Positions 1 through 7,347 of a stretch of 64,000 nt of DNA are shown piece by piece. The position numbers and the translations under genes were made by a program. Below the pieces are notes generated by a model. It did no database searches, had not been told where the DNA came from, and worked only from the letters and a program-made list of their open reading frames with translations. Position 1 is the first letter of the stretch. Each line of letters starts with the position of its first letter. Where the stretch lies: assembly GCA_023408315.1 (NCBI GenBank), contig JAEYKI010000028.1:1-64000 (forward strand), in the 5' to 3' direction. Source of the stretch: Bacillota bacterium (GTDB taxonomy: Bacteria; Bacillota; Clostridia; Christensenellales; Christensenellaceae).

Positions 1-76
1 GTAGCTCCGCTTACAAGCTTTATTTTTGGTACTGTATTGTTTTTTCAAGGTTCCCGCCGTTTTTGGCGGCTCAGTT

Positions 77-105
77 ATAATACCAAATCCCCACCCTCAT
101 GTCAA
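77..105 (-). promoter_or_regulatory. Leftward sigma-A-type promoter at window edge
   Basis: On the minus strand TTGACA (100-105) is followed after 17 bases by TATTAT (77-82). It points out of the window to the left, so it should serve a gene beyond position 1. A short GC hairpin (CCGCC/GGCGG, about 54-70) lies in the predicted leader. Confidence 0.6.
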
Positions 106-176
106 CACTATTTTTCACTTTTTTTTATCCTTTTTTGCAGAATACTATTTATCCCCATTTTATCGCATTTTCGCTA

Positions 177-221
177 ATAAAAAACGCACTCTGCCCATCC
201 GTCCGGAATGCAGAGTGCGTT
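177..221 (-). terminator. Rho-independent terminator after fprA
   Basis: A perfect 12-bp stem (arms 183-194 and 210-221) is followed on the minus strand by a run of six Ts. It lies about 20 bases after the flavodiiron protein stop and ends the fprA transcript. Confidence 0.85.
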
Positions 222-241
222 ATAGCTGAATTTTTAAAAAA

Positions 242-1429
242 CTATTCCAATGATTTGGCCAGCGTTTCTCCCGCCTGCACGGCGGCCTTAAGCTCAGCCT
301 CGCTGGGCTTAAGTTTTGCCGTAGCTAAAGCCACCACCTGCACATCCAGATTTTTGAGCCTCTGCTCCATATACTTCGCAGCCTCTCCGCTCCATCCAAA
401 CGAACCGAATACAACAGCCTTCTTGCCCTTCACTATATATGGGCACAGGCTGCACAACACGTCCCAGGCGGGCTTTAAGGCATCACGGTTCAACGTTGGG
501 GAACCAATTGCAAAGCCGTCCGCAAGATGAATCTTTTCTGCCGCCGCCTCTGGCCCAATATCACAAAGATCGGCAAGATCCGCGCACAATCCCGCCTGCT
601 GCACAGCTTCATATATCTGATACGCCAATTGTTTGGTATATCCGTAGCAGGATATGTAGCCAACAAACACCTTTTTGGGGGTATTCACCACAGGCTGCGC
701 CCACTCCTCGTACCGTTTGACCGCTTCCCAAGGTTCGGAACGCAGCACGGGGCCATGCGAAGGACCAATAATTTTGATTTTAAGGTTCCTTATCTTATCC
801 ACCGCTTTGAGCACATAAGGCGCAAACGGAGACATGATCACATCGTAATAGTATTTCTGGCTCTCGATCATTTCATCCGTCAAAGGAGTCAGATCGTCAA
901 ATATGTTCTCGGCAGAAAAATGGAACCCAAACACATCTCCCGAACTGAGAAATTCCTCCGTTTCCACATATGTAAATATGGAATCCGGCCAGTGCAAAAA
1001 GGGCGCGCTGACAAAGCGCATTTTGGTATCTCCCAGATCAATCTCCAGGCCATCCTCCGCAAGGATGCAATCCAGATCCCTGTTGGTAATCTCCTTTAAA
1101 AAGATGCTTGCGGGCCTGGAGCATATAACCTTGGCCCCTGGCGCAAGATCCAGCAGACGGACGAGCGATCCGGAATGATCCGGCTCCGTATGATTACAGA
1201 TAATATAATCAATTTTGGAAGGGTCGCACACATTGCGGATGCGCTCTATTTGCTCTTCACCAAAAGAATCCTTTACCGCATCAATCAATGCTGTTTTTTG
1301 GCTTCCTTTCACCAGGTAGGAATTATAAGAAGTACCCCAGTTTGTCCGCATGATCACATCAAACACGCGCAGATCCGGGTTCTGAACCCCCACCCACCAG
1401 ACCTTATCTGTAACCTGTACCGCTTTCAT
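242..1429 (-). CDS. fprA: Flavodiiron protein (FprA-type O2/NO reductase)
   Basis: A 395-residue soluble protein that reduces O2 to water or NO to N2O in anaerobes. Residues 1-250 form a metallo-beta-lactamase-like di-iron domain with the ligand motif H80-x-E82-x-D84-H85, H146, D165 and a later GPSHGP histidine. Residues from about 255 form a flavodoxin domain that binds FMN (VGYISCYGYTKQLA). The start is preceded by GGAGG at good spacing. The rubredoxin gene ends 12 bases upstream, giving an obvious electron donor in the same transcript. The length and domain order are typical of the family, so the call is firm. Whether O2 or NO is the main substrate cannot be read from sequence. Confidence 0.95.
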   Translation of the reverse strand: MKAVQVTDKVWWVGVQNPDLRVFDVIMRTNWGTSYNSYLVKGSQKTALIDAVKDSFGEEQIERIRNVCDPSKIDYIICNHTEPDHSGSLVRLLDLAPGAKVICSRPASIFLKEITNRDLDCILAEDGLEIDLGDTKMRFVSAPFLHWPDSIFTYVETEEFLSSGDVFGFHFSAENIFDDLTPLTDEMIESQKYYYDVIMSPFAPYVLKAVDKIRNLKIKIIGPSHGPVLRSEPWEAVKRYEEWAQPVVNTPKKVFVGYISCYGYTKQLAYQIYEAVQQAGLCADLADLCDIGPEAAAEKIHLADGFAIGSPTLNRDALKPAWDVLCSLCPYIVKGKKAVVFGSFGWSGEAAKYMEQRLKNLDVQVVALATAKLKPSEAELKAAVQAGETLAKSLE

Positions 1430-1441
1430 TGGTTCCTCCGC

Positions 1442-1600
1442 TTATTCCTTTTCAAACATGGATTTGTCAGCGCCGCACATGGGGCAAACCCACTCCTCGG
1501 GAACATCCTTCCAAGCTGTTCCTGCCGCCACGCCGTTGTCCGGATCACCCTCTGCAGGGTCGTACACATAACCGCAAACTGTGCAAACGTATTTTTCCAT
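1442..1600 (-). CDS. Rubredoxin
   Basis: A 52-residue protein starting MEKYVCTVCGYVYDP and containing the two iron-binding motifs CTVCGY and CPMCGA. It is a one-iron electron carrier. It sits immediately upstream of the flavodiiron protein and very likely passes electrons from an NAD(P)H oxidoreductase to it. The ATG at 1598-1600 is preceded by a GGAGG-type site. Size and all four cysteines match the family. Confidence 0.96.
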   Translation of the reverse strand: MEKYVCTVCGYVYDPAEGDPDNGVAAGTAWKDVPEEWVCPMCGADKSMFEKE

Positions 1601-1617
1601 TAATATATCCTCCCGTT

Positions 1618-1830
1618 TTAATGTTTTTCGCTGGATTCAAAATACCGGTTGAGTTTATCAACCAGATCGTCCACATTAATTCCATGAACCATGCATGCCT
1701 GCTCCAAATTTTCAAACCTGGCGGCCGCGCAACCCAGGCATCCCATGCCTGCCGAAATAAAAACGTCCGCGCTTCCTTCGTCCATCTGGATCACTTCCAA
1801 GATGTTCATATCTTTTGTGATTTTGGCCAT
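1618..1830 (-). CDS. DUF1858 / hybrid-cluster-associated redox disulfide protein
   Basis: A 70-residue protein with the DUF1858 signature: an N-terminal 'ITKDMNILEVI' segment and a CLGC pair inside GMGCLGCAAARFE at about residues 30-40. Family members are often found near hybrid-cluster or other redox proteins and are thought to be disulfide or metal-binding adaptors, but the function is not established. It is the first gene of the operon with rubredoxin and the flavodiiron protein, which supports a role in oxygen or NO stress. A TATAAT-like -10 lies upstream at 1903-1908. Confidence 0.85.
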   Translation of the reverse strand: MAKITKDMNILEVIQMDEGSADVFISAGMGCLGCAAARFENLEQACMVHGINVDDLVDKLNRYFESSEKH

Positions 1831-1962
1831 ACCTTTAAACCTCTCTCCTGTAAGTCTATTGATCTTTATAAACTGATTTTAAATCATTCAAACCATATTC
1901 GTATTATATTGGATTCAAACCCGTTCGTCCATCCTTATTCTGGACAAAACAGCGTCATTTTA

Positions 1963-2700
1963 TCATTGAAAGGTAATGATCAGCTCGGGAGACCCGTGTT
2001 CTTTTATAAACCGAACAAAATCCGCGCCAGATTCAATGCCGTCCGGCAGCATAACGCCTCCGCGCGCAATATCTTCATCCGCATGCACGTCGCTTCCGGA
2101 GATCACATACAGCCCCTTTTCCCTGGCAAACTGCACCGCTTTCTGGTTGCGGGAAAGGTGCCGCGGATGCGCGTTGAATATCTCTATGCCGTCATAGCAA
2201 ACCGGCTGGACCGGCTCGCCGCCATACCGGTAGGGATGCGCCTCAAAAGACATAAAGCCGTTCTCCCGCACCAGCTTATAGAAGCTCTCGTAATTCGTAT
2301 CGTACAAAAAGGGGTGGTTGTATATAAACTGCTCGTCTTCCCCATATACAAGAAAATCAATGGGCGATTTTCCCTTCAGCGTCACTTCCATACCCAGCAT
2401 CACAATCAGGTCCGTACCCTCGGCAGCTTTTTTTGCAGTTCTATACCCGGATAAATAGCGGTCCACAAGGGCCTCCCAGGACCAGCCTTCATACGCGTCT
2501 GCCTCAAAATTTACTTCGTGCATATGGTCTGTGATAAAAAGGTACCTGTAATGCTCGGCCAGGTATTCCTTTACCAGGTATTCCGCCGGAACCATTCCGC
2601 AGGGTCCCGTTTCCCTTGTGTGGCAATGCGTTTCTGCGGGATGCAGCATCTGTGCCGTGCTTTGCCTGATTACGCATGCCTCTCCCGGTTCGGTGTTCAT
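1963..2700 (-). CDS. PHP-domain metal-dependent phosphoesterase
   Basis: A 245-residue PHP-family protein. The N-terminal THCHTRE motif (H25, H27), ITDHMHE, a central EAHPYR and a C-terminal GSDVHADED supply the usual histidine/aspartate metal ligands. Relatives hydrolyse phosphoesters such as histidinol phosphate or nucleotides; the substrate here cannot be assigned. The start is preceded by GGGGA at seven bases, and a -10 TATAAT lies at 2733-2738. It is transcribed in the same direction as the redox operon but separated from it by about 130 bases, so it may be independent. Confidence 0.8.
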   Translation of the reverse strand: MNTEPGEACVIRQSTAQMLHPAETHCHTRETGPCGMVPAEYLVKEYLAEHYRYLFITDHMHEVNFEADAYEGWSWEALVDRYLSGYRTAKKAAEGTDLIVMLGMEVTLKGKSPIDFLVYGEDEQFIYNHPFLYDTNYESFYKLVRENGFMSFEAHPYRYGGEPVQPVCYDGIEIFNAHPRHLSRNQKAVQFAREKGLYVISGSDVHADEDIARGGVMLPDGIESGADFVRFIKEHGSPELIITFQ

Positions 2701-2794
2701 TGATAAGTCCCCTTTAAACTGTATTTACTTTCATTATATCATATTTATTTTGCGGTAAATAAAAAAATCTGCTGTTTAAAAGGCAAAATCTTCA

Positions 2795-3262
2795 TTAGGG
2801 AGCAATGCCCACATCGCTCGGTAATAAGGAATCCGGCAGTGTCATTCTGAACGTAGTGAAAAATCTCCTTGTAGGTAAGCCTTCAACGTGGCTCCCTCTG
2901 GCGAGGGAGCTGGGCCGCTTTCAAATAGCGGAGGAAGAGAAGCCCGGTGTGCCCTGCAAAATAATATTGTAGGGAGCGATGACCACATCGCTCCGGGTCT
3001 CCATGCAAACTGGCTCTTGGGCTTCCTTTTTTGTCAGGGGCCTAGGGTGGATTCCGATTTCCCCCCTAGGGCCCCCGACACCCCCGTTACCCCCTTGAAA
3101 CGGCCCTGCGGGGCACTGGGCCTTCTCCCCAAGCCGTCTCCAACGTCTGCCAATGTCTCCGGATGCTTCTATCCGTCTGTACGCTTTCTTCACGGCCTTC
3201 CTGTCATCTTGCGTATAATTAATAAAAAAAACAGCGGCTGTCTTTATGCGCACTGTTCCACT
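2795..3262. repeat. Mosaic of dispersed intergenic repeats
   Basis: No convincing gene is present. The stretch holds two related palindromic units (2798-2820 and a perfect 9-bp dyad with arms GGAGCGATG/CATCGCTCC at about 2973-2994). A short 'GTCATTCTGAACGTAGTG' motif near 2839 resembles a sequence common in bacterial intergenic regions, and a GC-rich block with CCTAGGG copies follows near 3040-3070. Open frames through it have low-complexity composition and no start signals, so it is read as non-coding repeat DNA. Confidence 0.5.
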
Positions 3263-3296
3263 GTCTTTTTATAGTACAGGCGGCTACCGGCAAAGC

Positions 3297-3330
3297 AAAA
3301 AACGGGCTCATGCATTAAATCGCCCGTTTT
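3297..3330 (-). terminator. Terminator downstream of the AT-rich gene
   Basis: Arms AAAACGGGC (3299-3307) and GCCCGTTTT (3322-3330) form a 9-bp stem. On the minus strand it is followed by six Ts, so it can end the transcript of the gene at 3448-4080. Confidence 0.65.
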
Positions 3331-3447
3331 CAATCCGTATTTATGCCGCCTAAAGGGTTTAGCATTATTAGCCAAATCCGAAGTTATTTAAACACCAAAA
3401 TCTAACTTTGTTTCGATTTTTAGTAAAATCCGCAAATGTGAATTAAA

Positions 3448-4080
3448 TTAATGTTGAGTTCCTGTCGGGATTTCACTTTCTAAATCCTGAATAAATTTCT
3501 TACCTCTATCTGTTTCAATTAAAGATAACTTGTAGTCATCAATAAATCCATTTACGACATCTTTAAAATAATTTAATGGAACATAGGATAAGCCACTTTG
3601 ATTAAGAAACATAACTTCATCAAATAGATCAGTATTATCCCAAGTAATTTCTATATTATCATTAACTCTCCGAAAAAGTACATTTGCTAAAAACGAACCA
3701 CCATTATTTGAGAACCATGAATGTCTAAAAAACCATTCTTGCCTTTTTTCGTACCAAATATAAAATTCATCATCATTATCAGAATAAAAATTAACACTAT
3801 TATTATATAGTTCTAAGCCAGTTATTCCTTCAACAGGTAACGGAAACTGTAATTCATTGAATATATTTTCTCTATTTTTATATAGCCATTCAAATATAAA
3901 ATTTAAATTCCATTCATAATCGCGGGTTTTATTATGTCTTTTAAAAGAACATATAGATTCGTTCTCAAGCCACATTTGGAAAACACCCCAGTCAAAATCC
4001 TCTTCTTTACTACTTTCAAGAGGACTTTTTTTGAACTCATATGATAATGCGAATGCTTCTTTTTTACCAAAATACTTCAT
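3448..4080 (-). CDS. Hypothetical AT-rich protein, possibly acquired
   Basis: A 210-residue soluble acidic protein rich in W, F, N and D (for example RHSWFSNNGGSF and FRRVNDNIEITWDN), with no signal peptide or membrane segment. I do not recognise the family with confidence. The 'RHSW...FRRVNDNIEITW' segment is weakly reminiscent of proteins found beside ImmA/IrrE peptidases or in toxin-immunity loci, but that is a guess. Codon use is strikingly AT-rich compared with the flanking genes, it stands alone between repeat elements, and an inverted repeat lies just upstream of its start. These are signs of recent transfer. The start ATG has an AAGG-type site. Confidence 0.6.
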   Translation of the reverse strand: MKYFGKKEAFALSYEFKKSPLESSKEEDFDWGVFQMWLENESICSFKRHNKTRDYEWNLNFIFEWLYKNRENIFNELQFPLPVEGITGLELYNNSVNFYSDNDDEFYIWYEKRQEWFFRHSWFSNNGGSFLANVLFRRVNDNIEITWDNTDLFDEVMFLNQSGLSYVPLNYFKDVVNGFIDDYKLSLIETDRGKKFIQDLESEIPTGTQH

Positions 4081-4095
4081 TTACTCAACCTTATT

Positions 4096-4119
4096 TATAT
4101 TGCTATACTTCGCAATATA
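4096..4119. promoter_or_regulatory. Inverted repeat upstream of AT-rich gene
   Basis: Perfect 8-bp arms TATATTGC/GCAATATA with an 8-base spacer, 15 bases before the start codon at 4080. It could be an operator or an mRNA hairpin. A TATTAT -10-like hexamer lies at 4123-4128. Confidence 0.45.
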
Positions 4120-4228
4120 GACATAATACCTATATCAATTATTCTCCATTTTCCCCCAATATCCTTTGATGCCAATAAAAAGGAATATCCTCGTTGAATC
4201 TTCCTATATCCTTTACCATATCCCCAAA

Positions 4229-4321
4229 CATGCCGTTTAAAATGGCATGTTTGACAAACGGGCTTCCAAAGGGGCAATCATCCCTTTGGCCAGTGGTTTG
4301 GAGGCGGGCAGCCTCCAAAAA
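4229..4321 (-). repeat. Composite 3' repeat element, copy A
   Basis: Read on the minus strand from just after the addA stop, it holds a GGAGGC/GCCTCC hairpin, an AAAGGG/CCCTTT hairpin, a GGAAGCC box and a CATGCC/GGCATG hairpin. The same order recurs at about 16289, 28274 and 36195, and inverted at 62105. Confidence 0.6.
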
Positions 4322-4329
4322 AACAAGAC

Positions 4330-7317
4330 CTAAACCGAAACCTGCAAATTATTCCTCAGGAAGCACAGATACCGCTCGCGTACCGGGATTCCCGTGATTG
4401 TTTGAAGGGCGTTTGCGTAAAGATCAAGCTGTTTTTTGTAATTCTGTTTATAGGGCTCCACATCGCCGTATACCCGGTCCGTCTTGTAATCCACCAATAT
4501 CCAATCACCGTCTTCCATAAAGGCCAGGTCCAGCACGCCCTGCACGGTCACGGGTATCTTGCCCGCGTAACCCAGTTCATTCGCGGGAACCAGTAAATTA
4601 AACGGCGTCTCGCGGATCACCAGGGGAGAGCGGCGTATCCTTCCGGCCAGTTCCGTCTCAAAAAACGCGTCTATCATCTCCGCATGCGCGGCTATGGCAT
4701 CTCTCTCTTCCCGCGTGATAATCTCGCGGGCAAGCAGCCGGTCCGCGGCTGCAAGGGCCGTATCCTCCCCAAACGCAATGTGCTCCATCACGGCGTGCAC
4801 CAAAGTTCCCAGCTTTGCACCCGTAATGCCGTTCTCGTCCGTAACCGCGCGGATGGCGACGCGCGTCTCCCGCCCTTGCTTCTTAATCTCGCTTACAGAA
4901 AGCTTCGCGGGCACTTTTTCCCGCGTGGGCAGGGAGATTATTTTTTTCTCAGGCACAGACAGGGCCAAAAGCTCCCGGTTCAGCGCGTCCAAATCCAGCA
5001 CCGGTTTTTTTTGCAACAGTTCCTCTTTCGGCGCGCCGGGCGCCACCGGTATCTCCTCCGGCAGCGCGCCCATCACCCAGTCCAGCATGCAGTTTGATTC
5101 CAGGTACGCGCGTTTGCCCGTTCTGTATTCCGTCCACTTTACATGCGCCCGCGCCGCATCCGGCACGCTGCCGCACAGGTACAGGTTGTTTTTCGCGCGG
5201 GTCATGGCTACATACAAAATGCGCAGGTCTTCGGATTTAAATTCGGCCTTCAGCCTGGCCACCGCTGCGGTACGGGCTGCGGTCGGGCGGCAAACGCATT
5301 GGTCCGCGTCCACATAGTTGGGCAAAATACCCAGCTCAGAGTGGATTACAACGGGCACATCCGCATGCAGCTCGCGCATTACAAACTGTTTATTTAAATT
5401 GCAGAGAAACACAACAGGAAATTCCAGCCCCTTTGCGTGGTGCATGGTCATCAGCCGCACGGCGTCCGCGCCGCTTGCTGGCTTTGTTTTCACATAGCTG
5501 CCCTCTGTTTTTTTAATATTCAAAAGGGCACGGTTCACAGAATACAGGCTGCCTCCCAAAGACTCCCCCAGTTGGGCGCACAGGTTCAACAGCGCGGCAA
5601 ACGCCTGGTGCTTCTCGCCGCCGATGCAGCGCATATAATCAAAAAAAGCAAACGAATCCGCAACCAACCGGATAAAGTCCGCATAATCCTCGGCCACGGA
5701 GCAGATTTTAAGATATTCCAATTTATTGTAAAACGCGCGCAGCTTTTGCGCCGTTTCGTCCGCATGCTCTCCGGCATACTGTTTGGCCGCTGCGTAAAAT
5801 GGCCCTTCCTTGTGAATCAGCCGTATGGCCGCCAGCCCGTTCTCAGTAAGCCCGCACGCATAAGAGCGCAATACGCTGATCAACGGCACGTCCTGGCTGG
5901 GATTTTCTATCACGCGCAAAACGTTTACAAACAGGTCCAGCTCCGGAATATCCCGTTTTTCCTCCAGGTCAAACACCAGGGGAATATTCCGGCTGTAAAA
6001 CACTTTTTTCACAGCGTCCACAAAATCGTTGCGGGAACGCACCAGCAGCGCAATATCCCCATACCTGATCTCTTTTTCTTCTCCACCCGCAGATATCTTC
6101 CGCCCCGCAATGGCCTGTATCTTGTCCGCGATCATGGAGGCTTCACCAATATTTTTATCCGCTTCTTTCCCCGTCTCCAACAGCAAAACCGCAACTTCCC
6201 CATCGTCGCCGTTCCGGCAGATAAGCTCTTCTCCGCCGCCGTATTCAATCTCTCCCAGTTCAGGAGACATCACGCGCTCCATAATCCCGTTCACGGCACG
6301 CACAACCGGCGGCGCGCAGCGGAAATTCTCGTTCATCAAAACCAGCTCACCTGCAAATTCCGGATTTTTAAAATCCTGGGCTTTCCGCAGAAATATTTCC
6401 GGATCCGCCAAATTGAACTTGTATATGCTCTGTTTGATGTCTCCCACCATAAACAGGTTATTTTCGCCCGCCAGCAGCCGGACAACCTCCTCCTGCACCG
6501 GGTTCGTGTCCTGGTATTCGTCCACAAAAATAAAATCAAAATTATACCGCTTCACTTTAAGCGCCTTCAGCGCGCAGTGCAGCAGGTCCGCATAATCAAG
6601 CGTGTTCTTTTCCCTCTTTTTGGCGGCAAAAACCTGCCCGAATGTTTTTGTGATTGCGGCAAACGTCCGCACATCCGGCATGGTGTGTTCGTATTCTCCC
6701 CGCACCGCGCCACTGTCCGCGCCCGCGTTCTTTGCGTATTCCGCATACGGCAGCTCACATGCAAAATCCAGCCAACCAACGGGGTCGGGTTTGGCATACG
6801 CAAAATCGTGCAGGCGGAATACCGTTGCGGCAATCCCGTCGTCCGCCCCCCTGCGCACATAACGGTCAACCAGTCGTAAAAAATCCGTGTCCTGGGCGGC
6901 GTACAAATCGTCCAGCACGTCGTTCATGCTCTCCTGCCGCAGCATCTGCCCTTCCCTGTCCGGTAAAATTTTAAAACCGGGCGAGACGCCCAACAGGTTG
7001 AAATTTTCCCGGATGATCCTGCTGCAAATGGAGTGGAAAGTACCAATGCTCGCGCCAAACACAAAATCCGCCTGCTCGCGCAGGCGCGCGTCCTGGGCAC
7101 GCCGCCCCAGTTCACGTGAAATGCGCGTTCTCATTTCCGCCGCAGCTGCGTTCGTAAACGTGGCGATCAGCATACGCCGGATGTCCGCGCCCTCCGCAAT
7201 CAGCTCCACAATGCGGTTGGTCAGAACGCTCGTTTTGCCGGAACCAGCGGCGGCAGATACCAGCATGTTCGTACTGCGCGCCCATATAGCGTATTTTTGC
7301 GTTTCGGTATATTCCAT
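4330..7317 (-). CDS. addA: ATP-dependent helicase/nuclease subunit A (AddA)
   Basis: A 995-residue subunit of the AddAB enzyme that unwinds and resects double-strand breaks for RecA-dependent repair. UvrD-type helicase motifs are visible: Walker A AAAGSGKT at residues 22-29, Walker B VDEYQDT near 266, MHHAKGLEFPVV, and YVAMTRAK. The C-terminal RecB-like nuclease has the VDYKTD motif near residue 946. It is somewhat shorter than many AddA proteins (about 1,200 residues) but all core motifs are present. It follows addB by 30 bases on the same strand, the usual order in Firmicutes. Confidence 0.94.
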   Translation of the reverse strand: MEYTETQKYAIWARSTNMLVSAAAGSGKTSVLTNRIVELIAEGADIRRMLIATFTNAAAAEMRTRISRELGRRAQDARLREQADFVFGASIGTFHSICSRIIRENFNLLGVSPGFKILPDREGQMLRQESMNDVLDDLYAAQDTDFLRLVDRYVRRGADDGIAATVFRLHDFAYAKPDPVGWLDFACELPYAEYAKNAGADSGAVRGEYEHTMPDVRTFAAITKTFGQVFAAKKREKNTLDYADLLHCALKALKVKRYNFDFIFVDEYQDTNPVQEEVVRLLAGENNLFMVGDIKQSIYKFNLADPEIFLRKAQDFKNPEFAGELVLMNENFRCAPPVVRAVNGIMERVMSPELGEIEYGGGEELICRNGDDGEVAVLLLETGKEADKNIGEASMIADKIQAIAGRKISAGGEEKEIRYGDIALLVRSRNDFVDAVKKVFYSRNIPLVFDLEEKRDIPELDLFVNVLRVIENPSQDVPLISVLRSYACGLTENGLAAIRLIHKEGPFYAAAKQYAGEHADETAQKLRAFYNKLEYLKICSVAEDYADFIRLVADSFAFFDYMRCIGGEKHQAFAALLNLCAQLGESLGGSLYSVNRALLNIKKTEGSYVKTKPASGADAVRLMTMHHAKGLEFPVVFLCNLNKQFVMRELHADVPVVIHSELGILPNYVDADQCVCRPTAARTAAVARLKAEFKSEDLRILYVAMTRAKNNLYLCGSVPDAARAHVKWTEYRTGKRAYLESNCMLDWVMGALPEEIPVAPGAPKEELLQKKPVLDLDALNRELLALSVPEKKIISLPTREKVPAKLSVSEIKKQGRETRVAIRAVTDENGITGAKLGTLVHAVMEHIAFGEDTALAAADRLLAREIITREERDAIAAHAEMIDAFFETELAGRIRRSPLVIRETPFNLLVPANELGYAGKIPVTVQGVLDLAFMEDGDWILVDYKTDRVYGDVEPYKQNYKKQLDLYANALQTITGIPVRERYLCFLRNNLQVSV

Positions 7318-7347
7318 TTAAATGCCCCTTGTTTCCCTGTAGTCCTC

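Noticed and set aside
9..241. Short open frames at the left edge
   Set aside because: They cross a promoter and a terminator and have no ribosome-binding site.
2921..3253. 110-codon open frames in the repeat region
   Set aside because: Low-complexity composition, no start signal and coincidence with palindromic repeats indicate non-coding DNA.
5437..6879. 480-codon open frame on the plus strand inside addA
   Set aside because: It is antisense to a gene with all AddA motifs and encodes a His/Arg/Gln-rich shadow protein.
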